Source: Amaricoccus macauensis (GTDB lineage Bacteria; Pseudomonadota; Alphaproteobacteria; Rhodobacterales; Rhodobacteraceae). Taken from it: a stretch of DNA of 64,000 nucleotides. The position numbers were made by a program, and so were the translations under genes. Positions 26,228 through 36,879 of the stretch are shown here, one piece after another. The notes under the pieces were generated by a model, which worked only from the letters and a program-made list of their open reading frames with translations, was not told where the DNA came from and searched no databases. The DNA is taken from assembly GCF_014201905.1 (NCBI RefSeq), contig NZ_JACHFM010000006.1, positions 1-64,000 of the forward strand, given 5' to 3'. Position 1 is the first letter of the stretch. Each line of letters starts with the position of its first letter.

Positions 26228-27139
26228 CGCCACCCGCTCGACGCTGACGCCCGGCATCACCGGCAGCTCGGCCGCGATGGCGAGGCCGGTCGAGAGGGCA
26301 TCGGCCGCGGCCGCGCTCGGGGCGGTCACCGTCACGCGGGAGAACCGTGCCGGAGTGGCGCCGGTCCGCGGATCGATGATGTGGGTGAAGCGCCCGGCCG
26401 CATCGAACGCGAAGCCCTGCGGCGACGATGTCGCGATCGCCCGGTCGGTCAGGGCCACGACCTCGTCGGTGCCGGCAATCCCCACCTGCCACGGATGCGG
26501 CCCTATCCCGCGGATCTCGCCCATGTCGACGAGGGTCGAGGTGACGCCCGCCGCGCGCAACCGCTCGGCGATGCGGTCGGTGATCCAGCCCTGCGCAATT
26601 CCGTTCAGCGTCAGCGCCATGCCGGGCCGCGCGAAGGCGATGCGCTCGGGGCTGACGCTGACCGCATCGAGCCCGACCTTGCCACGCGCCGCGATGACGT
26701 CGGCAGGCGCCGGGCCGGCCGGGCTGCCGCCAGCGGCGAAGTGCCCGGCGTAGAGCCGCCAGAGCGGCTGCACGGTCGGATCAAACGCACCCCCGGTCGC
26801 CGCGTGGAAGCGACGGCAGTCGTCAAGGATCGCCACGAGCTCCGCCGGCGGCGCGGCAAGCGCGCCGACCCGGTTCAGCTCCGACACCGCGCTTTCGGGA
26901 CGGTAGAGGCTGAGGACGCTCTCGAGCCGCTCCAGCTCGGCGACCGAGGCCGCCACCAGCCGCTCTGCCACCGTGCGATCGGGGTGGTGCAGGACGAGCG
27001 TCGCGGGGGCGCCCAGCGCCCGCCCGTGCCACGTCACGACCTCCGCCGTGGCGCGGCTGGCCCGAAGGACGAGGGGCAGGCCCGCGGCTGCGGCCAGCAG
27101 GCCGAGGGTGCGACGACGCGTGAAAGCCTCAGTGGTCAT
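26222..27139 (-). CDS. nosX: NosX, ApbE-like FAD:protein FMN transferase
   Basis: A 305-residue periplasmic flavin transferase that attaches FMN to NosR. It has a Tat-type signal (TRRRTLGLLAAAAGLPL) and ApbE-family motifs: GGAFDPTVQPLWRLY, LTLNGIAQGWITDRI, LVDMGEIRGIG and HIIDPRTGATP. The start at 27139 overlaps nosL by 11 bases. It is the last gene of nosRZDFYLX and converges on hemN. Confidence 0.9.
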   Translation of the reverse strand: MTTEAFTRRRTLGLLAAAAGLPLVLRASRATAEVVTWHGRALGAPATLVLHHPDRTVAERLVAASVAELERLESVLSLYRPESAVSELNRVGALAAPPAELVAILDDCRRFHAATGGAFDPTVQPLWRLYAGHFAAGGSPAGPAPADVIAARGKVGLDAVSVSPERIAFARPGMALTLNGIAQGWITDRIAERLRAAGVTSTLVDMGEIRGIGPHPWQVGIAGTDEVVALTDRAIATSSPQGFAFDAAGRFTHIIDPRTGATPARFSRVTVTAPSAAAADALSTGLAIAAELPVMPGVSVERVAS

Positions 27140-27665
27140 GCTGCGCCTCCTCCGGCTCAGGCTCCCCGTGCGGGGTGAGAATGGCCTCGGTCGCGACCGC
27201 TTCGAAGGCGACGACTTCGCCGCCATGCTCCCGGGCGAACGCCTCGGCCTTTTCCCTGTCGGCGAAGGGCACGGTCTCCGTGCCGCCCATGCCGCCCTCC
27301 ACGTTACTCCCGACGACGAAACTCGCGGTCTTCGCGTCGGTCCAGTTGTCAACGCCGGGCTCGGCCCAGCTTGGCGCGGCGCCCATGTCCGAGACATAGA
27401 TCGCGGCGATGTCCTTCGGCTCCTCGGGCAGGACAGTGAAGGCAAGCGTGTCGCGGGCGGACGAGAACCAGACCGGTTCGTCGACGCCGTCGAGCAGGAT
27501 CTGGCCCTTCGGCCCCTCATGCTCGGTCAGCATCATCCCGCAGTACCGCCCGATCGCATCGTCGGTCAGCGTGTGCGCCGCCGGCTTCCCGGCCTCCTCC
27601 TTGCAGGCGGCCAGCGCGAGAAGCGCAAGGCCGCCGAGAAGCGCGGGCAGGGTCGCATGCGGCAT
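27129..27665 (-). CDS. nosL: NosL, copper-binding lipoprotein
   Basis: A 178-residue outer-face lipoprotein that delivers Cu(I) for NosZ assembly. The signal ends in the lipobox LAAC, and the conserved RYCGMMLTEH stretch holds the CGM copper-binding region. A His-rich tail (EEAQHDH) may add metal binding. Its start overlaps the nosY stop (TGATG). Confidence 0.92.
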   Translation of the reverse strand: MPHATLPALLGGLALLALAACKEEAGKPAAHTLTDDAIGRYCGMMLTEHEGPKGQILLDGVDEPVWFSSARDTLAFTVLPEEPKDIAAIYVSDMGAAPSWAEPGVDNWTDAKTASFVVGSNVEGGMGGTETVPFADREKAEAFAREHGGEVVAFEAVATEAILTPHGEPEPEEAQHDH

Positions 27666-28543
27666 CAGAGCTCCCTCCGGGCGAAGACGCTGGTGGCGAG
27701 CGCAAGCGGCGCCGCGGTCCAGGCGAGCAGCACCGCGACGAGGATCGGCGGCGTCAGGGCGGTGTGGCCGGCAAGGGCACCGATGCCGGTCAGGCTGCCG
27801 GTGCCGGCCATGCCGAGGGTCAGGAGCCGATAGGCGTCCGTGGGGTTCAGCGCCAGCAACGCGTCGATCAGCAGCGGCGGCAGGCTGTGGCCACCACTCG
27901 CCACGAGAAGCCCGAGAAAGGCCATGTCATAGATCAGGACGAAGAACAGCCAGAGGCCGATGGCGATGCCGCCGGCGGTCGAACGCTGCCGGACCAGCGT
28001 GCTCGCGAGCAGGCCGAGGGCGAGAAAGACCGCGCCGAGCAGGACCGACGCGGCGACCATCGCGGCGAAGGCGCCCCATGCGGCGGCGCCGAGATTCCAG
28101 CCGACGACGAGCGCGGCGGCGCCGTAGCCGAAGGTGGTCGCGAACCCGAGGATCGCGAGCTGGCCGAGGAACTTCCCCAGGATCACCGCCGTGCGCCCGA
28201 CCGGATAGGCGAGGAGCAGGAGCAGCGTACCGCGTTCCGCCTCGCCGGCGATGGCGTCGTGGGAGAGGAGCAGCGCGATCAGCGGCACGAGAAAGATCGT
28301 GAGGCTCGCGAGGCTGACCGTCACCACATCGAGCCGGCTCGCCCCGACCGTGCCGGTGGGGGCGCTGCCGAGAAGCGCGAGCGTCAGCGCGAGCGCTGCG
28401 AGCAGCAGGGTCGTTGCGAGCACCCACCGATTGCGAATGCCCTCCCGGACTTCCTTCGCGGCGAGCGTCAGGATCGTCGGCATCGAACGCTCCAGCTGGA
28501 GGCGGACACGGGGAAGGGCGTCAGTGTTGGTCGTGACGGTCAT
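27665..28543 (-). CDS. nosY: NosY, ABC transporter permease for N2O reductase maturation
   Basis: The membrane subunit of the NosDFY complex, 292 residues with about six helices, including FLVPLIALLLSHDAIAGE and RGTLLLLLAYPVGR, typical of NosY. ATG 28543 overlaps the nosF stop; a later ATG at residue 21 would also give a normal NosY. Confidence 0.9.
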   Translation of the reverse strand: MTVTTNTDALPRVRLQLERSMPTILTLAAKEVREGIRNRWVLATTLLLAALALTLALLGSAPTGTVGASRLDVVTVSLASLTIFLVPLIALLLSHDAIAGEAERGTLLLLLAYPVGRTAVILGKFLGQLAILGFATTFGYGAAALVVGWNLGAAAWGAFAAMVAASVLLGAVFLALGLLASTLVRQRSTAGGIAIGLWLFFVLIYDMAFLGLLVASGGHSLPPLLIDALLALNPTDAYRLLTLGMAGTGSLTGIGALAGHTALTPPILVAVLLAWTAAPLALATSVFARREL

Positions 28544-29430
28544 CAGGCGGCCTCGCGGCGCAGGAAGTGGGCGTAAAGATCGTCGAGCGTCGGCTCGGTG
28601 ATGGTGAGATCGGCGATCGCGCTGGCATCGCTCAGGAGCCATGCGAGCAGCGGCAGCTTGCCGCCTGCCGCCACCTCGGTCTCGAAACTGCCGTCAGCGA
28701 GGCGGCGCCAGCCGATGGCGGCGAAGCGGCCCACCGGCCGGATCCGCACGCTGACCGGCAGGCGAGCAGCGCTGCGGAGATCGTCAAGGGTGCCGTCGGC
28801 GATCTTCTGGCCCTGGTTCAGGATCACGACGCGGTGGGCGCGGCCCTCAAGCTCGGTCAGGGCGTGGCTCGCGAGAAGGACCGTCGCCCCCTCGGAGGCC
28901 CGGGCCGAGACGATCGCGTAGAACTCGCGCCGCAACGCCGGGTCGAGGCCGCTGGTCGGCTCGTCGAGGATCAGCACGCGGGGGTGGCCGAGCAGCGCCT
29001 GCGCGAGACCGAGCCGCTGCCGCATTCCCTTGGAATAGGTGCCGATCGCCCGGTCGGCGGCACCGATCAGGCCGACTTCGGCAAGCGCCGGGTCAAGGCT
29101 GCGCGAGTCGAGACCCTTCAGACGGGCGTAGAAGCCGAGGGTCTCACGGCCGGTGAGCGCGAGGTGAAACGACACGCTTTCCGGCAGGTACCCGACCTGC
29201 GCGCGGATGGAGGAAGCGGCGGTGGACGGGTCGAACCCGAGCAGGCGCACGCTGCCGCTGGTCGGTCGCGCGAGGCCCAGCATCATCTTGATCTGCGTGG
29301 TCTTGCCGGCCCCGTTATGCCCGACGAGCGCCACGGTCTCGCCGGCATGAAGCGCGAGATCGAGGTCGCGCACCGCGACAACCGAGCCGTAGCGCTTGGT
29401 GACACCCTCGAGAGCGACCGTCTTCATCAT
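28543..29430 (-). CDS. nosF: NosF, ABC transporter ATP-binding protein
   Basis: The ATPase of the NosDFY complex, 295 residues: Walker A GHNGAGKTT, signature YSKGMRQRLGLAQ, Walker B VLILDEPTSGLDP and H-loop ASHALTE. The YSKGM variant signature is typical of NosF. It starts ATGATG at 29430, overlapping nosD by four bases. Confidence 0.92.
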   Translation of the reverse strand: MMKTVALEGVTKRYGSVVAVRDLDLALHAGETVALVGHNGAGKTTQIKMMLGLARPTSGSVRLLGFDPSTAASSIRAQVGYLPESVSFHLALTGRETLGFYARLKGLDSRSLDPALAEVGLIGAADRAIGTYSKGMRQRLGLAQALLGHPRVLILDEPTSGLDPALRREFYAIVSARASEGATVLLASHALTELEGRAHRVVILNQGQKIADGTLDDLRSAARLPVSVRIRPVGRFAAIGWRRLADGSFETEVAAGGKLPLLAWLLSDASAIADLTITEPTLDDLYAHFLRREAA

Positions 29431-30773
29431 GGCGTGGCCTCCGGCGGAGACATGAGTGGCGCACTGTCCAGTACGCCACCGGGGAGGGTTGCGGGAAAGC
29501 GGGACTGCGCCCAGCGGATCACCTGCACCGCCGGGCTCGTGACCAGCAGACGCGCCTGCGGGGCGGTCCACATCACCCGGTCGATGATGTCGTTCGGGCG
29601 GTAGGCCGCATCGGCAATGCCGTCGCCGTCGAGGTCGAAGGCGGGATTGTCGGACCAGAAGTTGCCGCGCCCCTCCACCGACCAGTCGAGGGTGCGGGTG
29701 CCGACGTATTTCACCTGTGTCACGTTGCCGATGAAGGCATTGCCCGTGACCTTGTTGCCCTCGGAGCCCGCGGTGAAGTGGATGCCGATGCCGCACCCGT
29801 CAAAGCGGTTGTCGGCGATGGAATTGCGGTTGGCGTTGTAGACGAAGAGGCACTTCTCCGGCCCGAGGCGCGATCCGCCCGGCTCTGGTGCGGCATCGCT
29901 GGCCGCGTCCGAGCCGGGCATCCCGTCGCTGGCGCCCCCTGCCTCGCCGGTGAACCAGCGGGCCGCGGGCAGTTCGCGGCCGATGACGCGGTTGTCGCGG
30001 ATCCCGGACTTGTTGGCGGCGTTCAGGAGCAAGCCGTGGTCGCGGTCGCCGTCGGAGACGTTGCCGGTGATCTCCAGCCGGTCGGAGAACATGATCGCAT
30101 AGCCAACCGTGTTGTCGACCGAGACGTTGTCCGCGATGACGCTGTCGTTGGTGTACATGTAGTGGATGGCGAAGCGGGTCTTCTCCATCCGGTTGCCGCG
30201 GAAGATGTCCTTCTTCGAGGCGTTCGAGAAGATGCCGTCTCGGCCGAGGCGGATCGTGTTGCCCTCGACCAGCGCGCCGGGTGCGTTCCAGACCGAGACG
30301 CCGTTGCCGGCCTCCGACTGGCGGCCCGTGCGCCCGGTGATGCGGTTGCCGCGAACGATGGCGTCGCGGGCGCCCTGGATGCGGATGCCATGCAGGTTGC
30401 CGATGAGCTCGTTGTCCTCGACCACCGCGCCGGCGGCGCCCCGCGCGAGATTGACGCCCGCGTCCATCCCGGTGCGATCCGAGCCCGAGCCGCGGATGAC
30501 AAGGCCCCGGACCGTGACGCCCGGAGCGGTGACGTTGATGACGCTGCCCCTGTCGTTGCCGACAAGGGCAGCGCCCCGCTCGCCGCGCAGGGTGAGGGCG
30601 CGGTCGACTTCTACGGGGCCGGCGTGGGTTCCGGCCCCGAGCACGATCTCGTCCCCCGGCGCTGCCGCCGCCACGGCCCCGGCCACGTCGTCGCCGGGCA
30701 CGAGGGTGCGCGTGCCCGCGAACGCCGGACCGGCGAGGCAGAGGAGCGCGAGGAGGACGAGTCGAGACGTCAT
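29427..30773 (-). CDS. nosD: NosD, periplasmic copper-site maturation protein
   Basis: A 448-residue secreted parallel beta-helix protein that accepts copper from NosL and loads NosZ. After a signal peptide ending AFA come repeated right-handed-helix turns (for example [37 protein letters not shown]). The HYMYTND region is characteristic of NosD. An Ala/Gly/Asp-rich insert ([20 protein letters not shown]) is unusual. It overlaps both nosZ and nosF by four bases. Confidence 0.93.
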   Translation of the reverse strand: MTSRLVLLALLCLAGPAFAGTRTLVPGDDVAGAVAAAAPGDEIVLGAGTHAGPVEVDRALTLRGERGAALVGNDRGSVINVTAPGVTVRGLVIRGSGSDRTGMDAGVNLARGAAGAVVEDNELIGNLHGIRIQGARDAIVRGNRITGRTGRQSEAGNGVSVWNAPGALVEGNTIRLGRDGIFSNASKKDIFRGNRMEKTRFAIHYMYTNDSVIADNVSVDNTVGYAIMFSDRLEITGNVSDGDRDHGLLLNAANKSGIRDNRVIGRELPAARWFTGEAGGASDGMPGSDAASDAAPEPGGSRLGPEKCLFVYNANRNSIADNRFDGCGIGIHFTAGSEGNKVTGNAFIGNVTQVKYVGTRTLDWSVEGRGNFWSDNPAFDLDGDGIADAAYRPNDIIDRVMWTAPQARLLVTSPAVQVIRWAQSRFPATLPGGVLDSAPLMSPPEATP

Positions 30774-32674
30774 ACGGCGGCGGGCTCCACCATCATGCGG
30801 CCCTTCATCTCCATGTGCATCGCATGGCAGAACCAGGCGCAGTAGTACCAGTAGACACCGGGCTTGTCGGCCTTGAACGTGACCGAGGCGGTCGCCTGCG
30901 GCGCGACCTCGAAGTTGATGCCGTAGTTCACGATCGCGAAGCCGTGGGTCAGGTCCTCCACTTCGTCGATGTTGGTGACGACAACGGTCACCTCGTCGCC
31001 CTGCTTCACCGTGAAGGCCTCGAGGCTGAACACCGGCGCGGAGGAGGTCATGTAGACCCGCACCTTGTCGCCATCACGGATCACGTCAGCCGCCTGCATC
31101 AGGTCGATGCCATCGGCCTCGGCGAGCTTGATCGTATCCGCGAACATCGGATCGGCCCGGTCCCAGATCGAGACCGGATTGATCTTCGAGGAATGCACGA
31201 TCGTCGCGTCGTGCGGCTCGGCGAAGGTGGGGTTGTCGTGGACGATCTTCATCTCGTCACCCGAGATGTCGATGAGCTGGTCACACTCCGGCTTCAGCGG
31301 CCCGACGTTCAGGAACCGGTCCTTGGAGAACTTGTTAAGCGAGATCAGCCACTTGCCATCGGCCTCCTTGGTCTGCCCCATGGAGGTGTGGTTGTGCCCC
31401 GGCTGATAGTGGACGTCGAGCTTCTGCCGGATCGGGTCGACCTTCTCACCGAGGAAGGCGCGCTTGGCGTCGTCGATGTTCCACTTGCAGACCTGGCTGT
31501 CGATGAAGAGCGTGGTATAGGCGTTGCCCCGCCCGTCATAGGCCGTGTGCAATGGCCCGAGGCCGAGTTCCGGCTCGGCGACGACCGTGGCGCGCGGCTC
31601 GATCTTGTCCTCGAAGAGGTCGTCGAAGAGCCGCACGTCGAAGACCGTCACGGTCGGCGACAGCTTGCCGTTGGCCACGATGTGAATGCCGTCCGGGGCG
31701 GTGTTGATGCCGTGCGGACCGTTCGCCACGGGGATGTAGCGGGTGTAGGGCGAGCCGTGCGTGCCGTCGAGCACCGGTACGCCGTTCATGATCTCGGCCT
31801 TGCCGGACTGCACCGCCTCCTCGATCCGGTGAATGTTGAAGACGACGAGCCAGTCCTCGTCCGCCGCCATCATGTCCGCGAGCGTGACGCCCCCCTCCGA
31901 GTTGTAGCAGGTGGCGAAGCAGTACTTGCCCTGATAGTCGGCATCGACGTTGTCGAGATTGCCGTCCACCTTGATCTGCCAGGCGACTTCCATCGTGTCG
32001 CCGTCGACCGCCGTGAAGATCGACCAGTACTGCTTGGGATCGTCAAGGATCTTGCCGTCGTTCGGCAGCGGCACCCCATCCTCGCCGTTCGCGAAGACGT
32101 AGCCCGTGCGCGGGTACTTCTGCACCCGCAGCCCGTGCACCGTATGCTGGTTCGGCAACTGGATGATCTTGTCGCATTTCATCACGTCGAGCCGGATGCG
32201 GCAGACGCGGGTGTTCGCCTTGTCGTTGGCGTAGAGGTAGCGTCCGTCATAGGTGCCGTCGGTCTGCGACGGGTGCGGGTGGTGCAGGTCGCCGTTCATG
32301 TAGATCCCGCCCTTGTCGGCGAGGAACTCCCGGCTCTCTGGCAGCAGGCCCTCGGTCAGGATCCGGCGGCTCTCGTTGGTCTGGCCCCAGCCGGTCGCGC
32401 TGTCGCGGTTGAAGACCGGGATGCGCATCAGCTCGCGCATGGAGGGGAGCCCGACGATGCGGATTTCGCCGGACTGGCCGCCCGACACGAAGACGTAGTA
32501 TTCGTCGAGTTCACCCGGCTCCACGTGCGGCGATCCGGCCGCATCCTGGGCGTATGCCGGCGAGCCGATGCCGATGAGGCCGAGGCCGCCGATGGCAGGG
32601 GCGGTGGCGGCGATGGCCGCGGAGCTGCCGATGAGCTGGCGGCGGTTGATCTGCAGGCGGTCGTCGGTCGACAC
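30770..32674 (-). CDS. nosZ: Nitrous oxide reductase (clade I, Tat-dependent)
   Basis: The periplasmic copper enzyme reducing N2O to N2. The 634-residue protein has a twin-arginine signal ([15 protein letters not shown]), marking clade I. The seven-bladed propeller carries the CuZ histidines ([48 protein letters not shown]). The C-terminal cupredoxin has the CuA set Cys612, Trp614, Cys616, His620 and Met623, with THGF supplying the other histidine. The start is GTG 32674 after AGAGGAGA, 14 bases after nosR. Confidence 0.95.
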   Translation of the reverse strand: MSTDDRLQINRRQLIGSSAAIAATAPAIGGLGLIGIGSPAYAQDAAGSPHVEPGELDEYYVFVSGGQSGEIRIVGLPSMRELMRIPVFNRDSATGWGQTNESRRILTEGLLPESREFLADKGGIYMNGDLHHPHPSQTDGTYDGRYLYANDKANTRVCRIRLDVMKCDKIIQLPNQHTVHGLRVQKYPRTGYVFANGEDGVPLPNDGKILDDPKQYWSIFTAVDGDTMEVAWQIKVDGNLDNVDADYQGKYCFATCYNSEGGVTLADMMAADEDWLVVFNIHRIEEAVQSGKAEIMNGVPVLDGTHGSPYTRYIPVANGPHGINTAPDGIHIVANGKLSPTVTVFDVRLFDDLFEDKIEPRATVVAEPELGLGPLHTAYDGRGNAYTTLFIDSQVCKWNIDDAKRAFLGEKVDPIRQKLDVHYQPGHNHTSMGQTKEADGKWLISLNKFSKDRFLNVGPLKPECDQLIDISGDEMKIVHDNPTFAEPHDATIVHSSKINPVSIWDRADPMFADTIKLAEADGIDLMQAADVIRDGDKVRVYMTSSAPVFSLEAFTVKQGDEVTVVVTNIDEVEDLTHGFAIVNYGINFEVAPQATASVTFKADKPGVYWYYCAWFCHAMHMEMKGRMMVEPAAV

Positions 32675-32688
32675 GGGTCTGTCTCCTC

Positions 32689-34905
32689 TCAGGAATGGGC
32701 GTGAGCGGGTTTGCGGCGAGGGTCGCGGGGGAGGACCGGCGGGGCGGAGGGCGCATTGCTGGCGGCGATCTTGTCGCGCCGCGCCTTCACGACCATCATG
32801 TGCGGGCAGCGGGTTTCGCTGTGGTAGAGTTCCTGACAGTGCATGCAGTAAATGCACTCGTTGACGTTGATCTGACCTTCCGGGTGGATCGCCTGCACCG
32901 GGCACTCGTTGGCGCAGCGGTGGCAGGGCGAGCCGCATTCCGGCCAGCGCTTCAGCCACTCGAACATCCGGAGCCGGCCGGGGATCGCGAGCGCCGCGCC
33001 GAGCGGGCAGACGTAGCGGCAGAAGAAGCGCTCGATGAAGAGCCCGGGCAGCAGCCACAGCAGCGCGATGCCGATGAAGACCAGCTCGCGGTCGAACCGG
33101 AGCACGATCGCGGTCTTGAAGGGCTCCACCTCGGACAGCCTCTCGGCGTGCGCGAGCGAGTAGAACGAAAGCCCGAAGAGGCCGAGGAAGATCATGTACT
33201 TGATCGGCCAGAGCCGCTCATGCAGCGACCAAGGCACCTGGATCTGCGGGATGCGCAGCTTCTTCGCGGCGAGGCTCGCGAACTCCTGCAGCGCGCCGAA
33301 GGGGCAGAGCCAGCCGCAGAAGGGACCGCGTCCCCAGAAGAGCAGGCCCGCGGCAACCGCCGCCCACAGGATGAAGACGAGCGGCGCGGTGAGGAAGAAC
33401 TCCCACGAGAACCCGGTCACAAGCGCGTTGAAGAAGGTCAGGATGTTGACGACGGAAAGCTGGGTGTGCGCGTACCAGCCGAGCCAGACGAGGGTGAAGG
33501 CGAGATAGGTGTAGCGTACGCCCTTCAGGAGCCTTGGCCGGCGCGCGAGCGTGTTCTGGAAGAAGAAGATGCCTGTCAGCGCAAGGAGCGCGGCGACGAC
33601 GACGCCGATCTGGACGCGGTTCATCTCCCAGATCGAGACCCAGAGCGGCGGACCTTCCTCCTCCTCCGCGAGACCGGCGGGCGCGGGGGCGGGCCCGGCG
33701 GCGACGGCGGCGGGCGCGGGCGGCGGCGGTGCCGGCAGCAGGTACCTCTCGGGCAGCGTGTAGCCGAGATCGAAGGGGATCGTCGCCTTGTCGCGGCCGT
33801 CGGCCGCGCGCTGCACCAGAAGCTGGATATCGAACGGCTCGGTCACGTCGAAGGCGAAGTCCTCGGGCACGACGAAGAGCCCGATTTCCTTCAGCCGGGG
33901 GGCACCCGCGGCGGCGATCGCGTTCAGGCGCGAGTGGTTGCGGTCGCGGAAGCGGATCCCCTGCCCGTCCTGAAGCAGTTCGATCCGGTCGAAGATCCCG
34001 CCCCGGACGTAGGCCGAGCCCTTGAAGGAATAGGCGCCGTCACCGGCAACGAGGATCGCGGCCTGCCCCGGCCGGAGCTTCGACGCCAGACGGTCGTAGG
34101 CGGCATCGCCGAGCAGGCTGCGCCCGATGGCGGGCACCGACACCGGCGCGACGTAGAGCTCTATGAAGCGATCGTCGGGGTTCGCCGTCTCCGGATGGGC
34201 CGCGGCGACCGGCTGCCCGGCCTCGGTGAACGCCTGGCTCACCTCGCCGACCGTCAGTTGCAGGCTGCGGACCGACCCGTCCCCGACGAGGCTCGCCCAG
34301 TCGCGCACCTCGGTCTTCGCCGGATCGAGCTCGCGCCTGACTTCGAGCGGTGCCGCGGCGGTGGCCGCGTCGCCACTCAGTCGGCCGCTGCGGATGAGCT
34401 TGACCGCCGAGCGCACCACGCTGTCGCCCATCACCAGAACGGTGACCGTGGCGCCGGAGACGATGTCGACCTGCGGCGGCTTTGCCTGACCTGCCGCGAC
34501 GCTGCCGAGATCGGTTCCGATCAGGTCGTTGAGCGCCGCCATCACCTCTGGCTCGGGGATGCCGATGAGAACGATCGGCTCGTGATGTTCCACGAGCTTC
34601 AGCCCGCGCACCGTACCGGCGGGATCGATGCCGACGAGGATGCGGATCGGCTTGCCGGAATAGCCGACCGAGGTGGTGTAATCGGTGTTGAGATAGACCC
34701 AGCCGAGCCGCTCGCCACCGGCATCGAGCACCGGCACCAGCGGCGGGGTTCCCTCGGCCGGGCCGAAGCTGGCGGCTCCGGGGAAGAGATCCGCGGGCGA
34801 GGCGTCGGCGAGGAACTCGCCGAGGGTCTTCGCCTGCGCCAGGCTGCCCAGTGCGAGGCAGAGAGCGAACGTCAGCAGCGCCGCCAGCCGCTTGAGGGCC
34901 TCCAT
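32689..34905 (-). CDS. nosR: NosR, membrane-bound flavo-iron-sulfur protein
   Basis: NosR supplies electrons for N2O reduction and helps expression. The 738 residues comprise a signal peptide, a periplasmic FMN-binding domain with [15 protein letters not shown] (covalent flavin site), several helices, two CxxxCP motifs ([14 protein letters not shown]) and a C-terminal ferredoxin-like part with two cluster motifs ([13 protein letters not shown] and CIYCMHC). A Pro/Ala linker lies before the helices. ATG 34905 is preferred over GTG 34914 because GGAGG then sits at good spacing. It is first in nosRZDFYLX. Confidence 0.93.
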   Translation of the reverse strand: MEALKRLAALLTFALCLALGSLAQAKTLGEFLADASPADLFPGAASFGPAEGTPPLVPVLDAGGERLGWVYLNTDYTTSVGYSGKPIRILVGIDPAGTVRGLKLVEHHEPIVLIGIPEPEVMAALNDLIGTDLGSVAAGQAKPPQVDIVSGATVTVLVMGDSVVRSAVKLIRSGRLSGDAATAAAPLEVRRELDPAKTEVRDWASLVGDGSVRSLQLTVGEVSQAFTEAGQPVAAAHPETANPDDRFIELYVAPVSVPAIGRSLLGDAAYDRLASKLRPGQAAILVAGDGAYSFKGSAYVRGGIFDRIELLQDGQGIRFRDRNHSRLNAIAAAGAPRLKEIGLFVVPEDFAFDVTEPFDIQLLVQRAADGRDKATIPFDLGYTLPERYLLPAPPPPAPAAVAAGPAPAPAGLAEEEEGPPLWVSIWEMNRVQIGVVVAALLALTGIFFFQNTLARRPRLLKGVRYTYLAFTLVWLGWYAHTQLSVVNILTFFNALVTGFSWEFFLTAPLVFILWAAVAAGLLFWGRGPFCGWLCPFGALQEFASLAAKKLRIPQIQVPWSLHERLWPIKYMIFLGLFGLSFYSLAHAERLSEVEPFKTAIVLRFDRELVFIGIALLWLLPGLFIERFFCRYVCPLGAALAIPGRLRMFEWLKRWPECGSPCHRCANECPVQAIHPEGQINVNECIYCMHCQELYHSETRCPHMMVVKARRDKIAASNAPSAPPVLPRDPRRKPAHAHS

Positions 34906-34971
34906 CTTCCGCACCTCCTCCTCCTCGCATGTCGGATTTCACATTTCTGTGCTCTCACTCCGTGATATTCT

Positions 34972-34985
34972 TTGCGGTATCGCAA
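34972..34985. promoter_or_regulatory. NnrR/Dnr-type box between nosR and pseudoazurin
   Basis: TTGCGGTATCGCAA, again TTGC-N6-GCAA, lies 67 bases from the nosR start and 152 bases from the pseudoazurin start. One site could serve both divergent units. Confidence 0.75.
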
Positions 34986-35137
34986 ACTTTCCGGGAAAGT
35001 CGGCGGCTCCCCCACAAAGGGCGGCGAGTTTGCGCCCGAGCAACGTCCACATCCCGGCGGGCGCCTACATCGGCCTCGCGGACAGTGGTCCGCACCAAGA
35101 GCGGGGTCCCGGACGGCTCCGCACGAAGGAGACCGAC

Positions 35138-35581
35138 ATGAGACTCTATGGAATGATCACGGCGGCCGCTGCGCTCGCCACGGCCCTTGCCGGTGCGGTT
35201 TCGGCCGCCGACATCGAGGTCAAGATGCTGAACAAGGGCGTCGACGGCGTGATGGTGTTCGAGCCCGGCTTCGTCGAGGCCCAGCCCGGCGACGTCATCC
35301 ACTTCATTCCCACCGACAAGGGCCACGACGTCGAGAGCGTGAAGGGAATGCTTCCCGACGGTGTCGAGCCCTTCAAGGCGAAGATGAATGAAGCCTACGA
35401 CCTCACCGTCACCGAGGAAGGCGTTTACGGCGTGAAGTGCACGCCGCATGTTCCCATGGGCATGGTCGCGCTAATTGTCGTCGGTGATCCGTCCTCGAAC
35501 CTCGAGGCGGCCAAGGCCGTGAAGAACCCGAAGAAGGCGCAGGAGCGCTTCGACGCGGCCTTCGCCAAGATCGGGCAGTAG
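35138..35581 (+). CDS. Pseudoazurin
   Basis: A 147-residue periplasmic blue copper protein. The signal ends VSAAD; the mature cupredoxin has type 1 ligands in DKGHDVESV and [11 protein letters not shown] (His, Cys, His, Met). It is a known electron donor to NirK and NosZ. It starts at ATG 35138 behind GAAGGAGA, with an NnrR-type box upstream, and is followed by nnrS. Confidence 0.92.
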   Translation: MRLYGMITAAAALATALAGAVSAADIEVKMLNKGVDGVMVFEPGFVEAQPGDVIHFIPTDKGHDVESVKGMLPDGVEPFKAKMNEAYDLTVTEEGVYGVKCTPHVPMGMVALIVVGDPSSNLEAAKAVKNPKKAQERFDAAFAKIGQ

Positions 35582-35632
35582 GCGCCACGAACGGGGCGGG
35601 CGAGAGGTTCCGCCCCCTGAAGGAGACCCGAG

Positions 35633-36859
35633 ATGTCCAGCACCACGCCTGCGGCGCCCCTGCAAGCGCCCGGTGACACGCCCCGCCGTCATGGCATTCC
35701 GCGCGGCCTGCGCCGCACCGGCCCGGCGCTGCTCTCCTATGGATTCCGGCCGTTCTTCCTTGGGGCAGGCGTCTTCGCCGTGGTCGCGATGGTCCTCTGG
35801 ATCACCGCCCTCACGAGCGGCCTGCCGCTCGGCGGCGACTACGGGATGGTCGCCTGGCACGGACACGAGATGCTCTTCGGCTTCGCCTCGGCGGTGGTCG
35901 CGGGGTTCCTGATGACCGCGATCCCCAACTGGACCGGCCAGATGCCGCTGTCGGGTCCGCCGCTCGCGGCCCTCGCCCTCCTCTGGCTCGCAGGCCGGCT
36001 CGCCATGCTCGGCGCCCCGTGGATCGGGGTGACGGCCGCGGTGGCGATTGATGCGCTGTTCCTGCCGGTGCTCGTCGCCGTCTGCGCCCGCGAGCTGATC
36101 GCCGGGCGGAAATACAAGGACATGAAGGTCCTCGTCGTGATCTCGGTGATCGCCCTCGCGAACCTCGGCTATCATGCGGAGGTCATCCTGACCGGCTCCG
36201 GCCAGATCGCCGAACGCGCCGCCCTCGCGGGTTACGTGACCCTCGTCATGGTGATCGGCGGGCGCATCATCCCGAGCTTCACCCGCAACTGGCTGGCGAT
36301 GCGGCGGGCAAAGCGCCTGCCAGTGGCGTTCAACCGTCAGGACGGGATCGCCATCGGCGCCGTCATCGTGGCGCTGCTCGTCTGGGTCGTGGCACCCGCC
36401 GGCATTCCCGCGGCCGTTGCCAGTGTCGCCGGTGCCGGGGTCGTCCTCTGGCGGCTCCTGCGCTGGCGCGGGGTCACCACGTGGCCCGAGCCGCTGCTTC
36501 TCGTCCTTCACATCGCGTTCGGGTTCTTCGTCCTCGGCTTTCTCAGCCTCGCGGCCGGCGCCGTCGGCTGGCTGCCGCCCGCCGGCGCGATGCATCCGAT
36601 GCTGGTCGGCGGCATCGCCGGAATGATGCTCGCGGTGATGACACGGGCGACACGCGGCCACACCCGGCACGAACTCACCGCCTCGCGCATCACGGTCGCG
36701 TCCTACGCCTGCCTCTTCGCCGCGGCGCTGGCCCGGCCGGCGGCCGATGTTTTCGCCGCGTCGTGGCTCCTCGACCTCGCGGGCGGGCTCTGGATCGCGG
36801 CGTTCGGTCTGTTCCTGATCGAGTACGGACCGATGCTGCTGCGAGACCGCAAGTCCTGA
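35633..36859 (+). CDS. nnrS: NnrS family haem-copper membrane protein
   Basis: A 408-residue, roughly 12-helix protein linked to NO stress relief. SYGFRPFFLGAGVFA, AWHGHEMLFGFASAVVAGFL, TAIPNWTG and GGRIIPSFTRNW are the conserved NnrS blocks. It starts 51 bases after pseudoazurin behind AAGGAGA, so is probably in the same NnrR-controlled unit. Confidence 0.92.
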   Translation: MSSTTPAAPLQAPGDTPRRHGIPRGLRRTGPALLSYGFRPFFLGAGVFAVVAMVLWITALTSGLPLGGDYGMVAWHGHEMLFGFASAVVAGFLMTAIPNWTGQMPLSGPPLAALALLWLAGRLAMLGAPWIGVTAAVAIDALFLPVLVAVCARELIAGRKYKDMKVLVVISVIALANLGYHAEVILTGSGQIAERAALAGYVTLVMVIGGRIIPSFTRNWLAMRRAKRLPVAFNRQDGIAIGAVIVALLVWVVAPAGIPAAVASVAGAGVVLWRLLRWRGVTTWPEPLLLVLHIAFGFFVLGFLSLAAGAVGWLPPAGAMHPMLVGGIAGMMLAVMTRATRGHTRHELTASRITVASYACLFAAALARPAADVFAASWLLDLAGGLWIAAFGLFLIEYGPMLLRDRKS

Positions 36860-36879
36860 GCTTCAGCCCGGTCGGGCGC

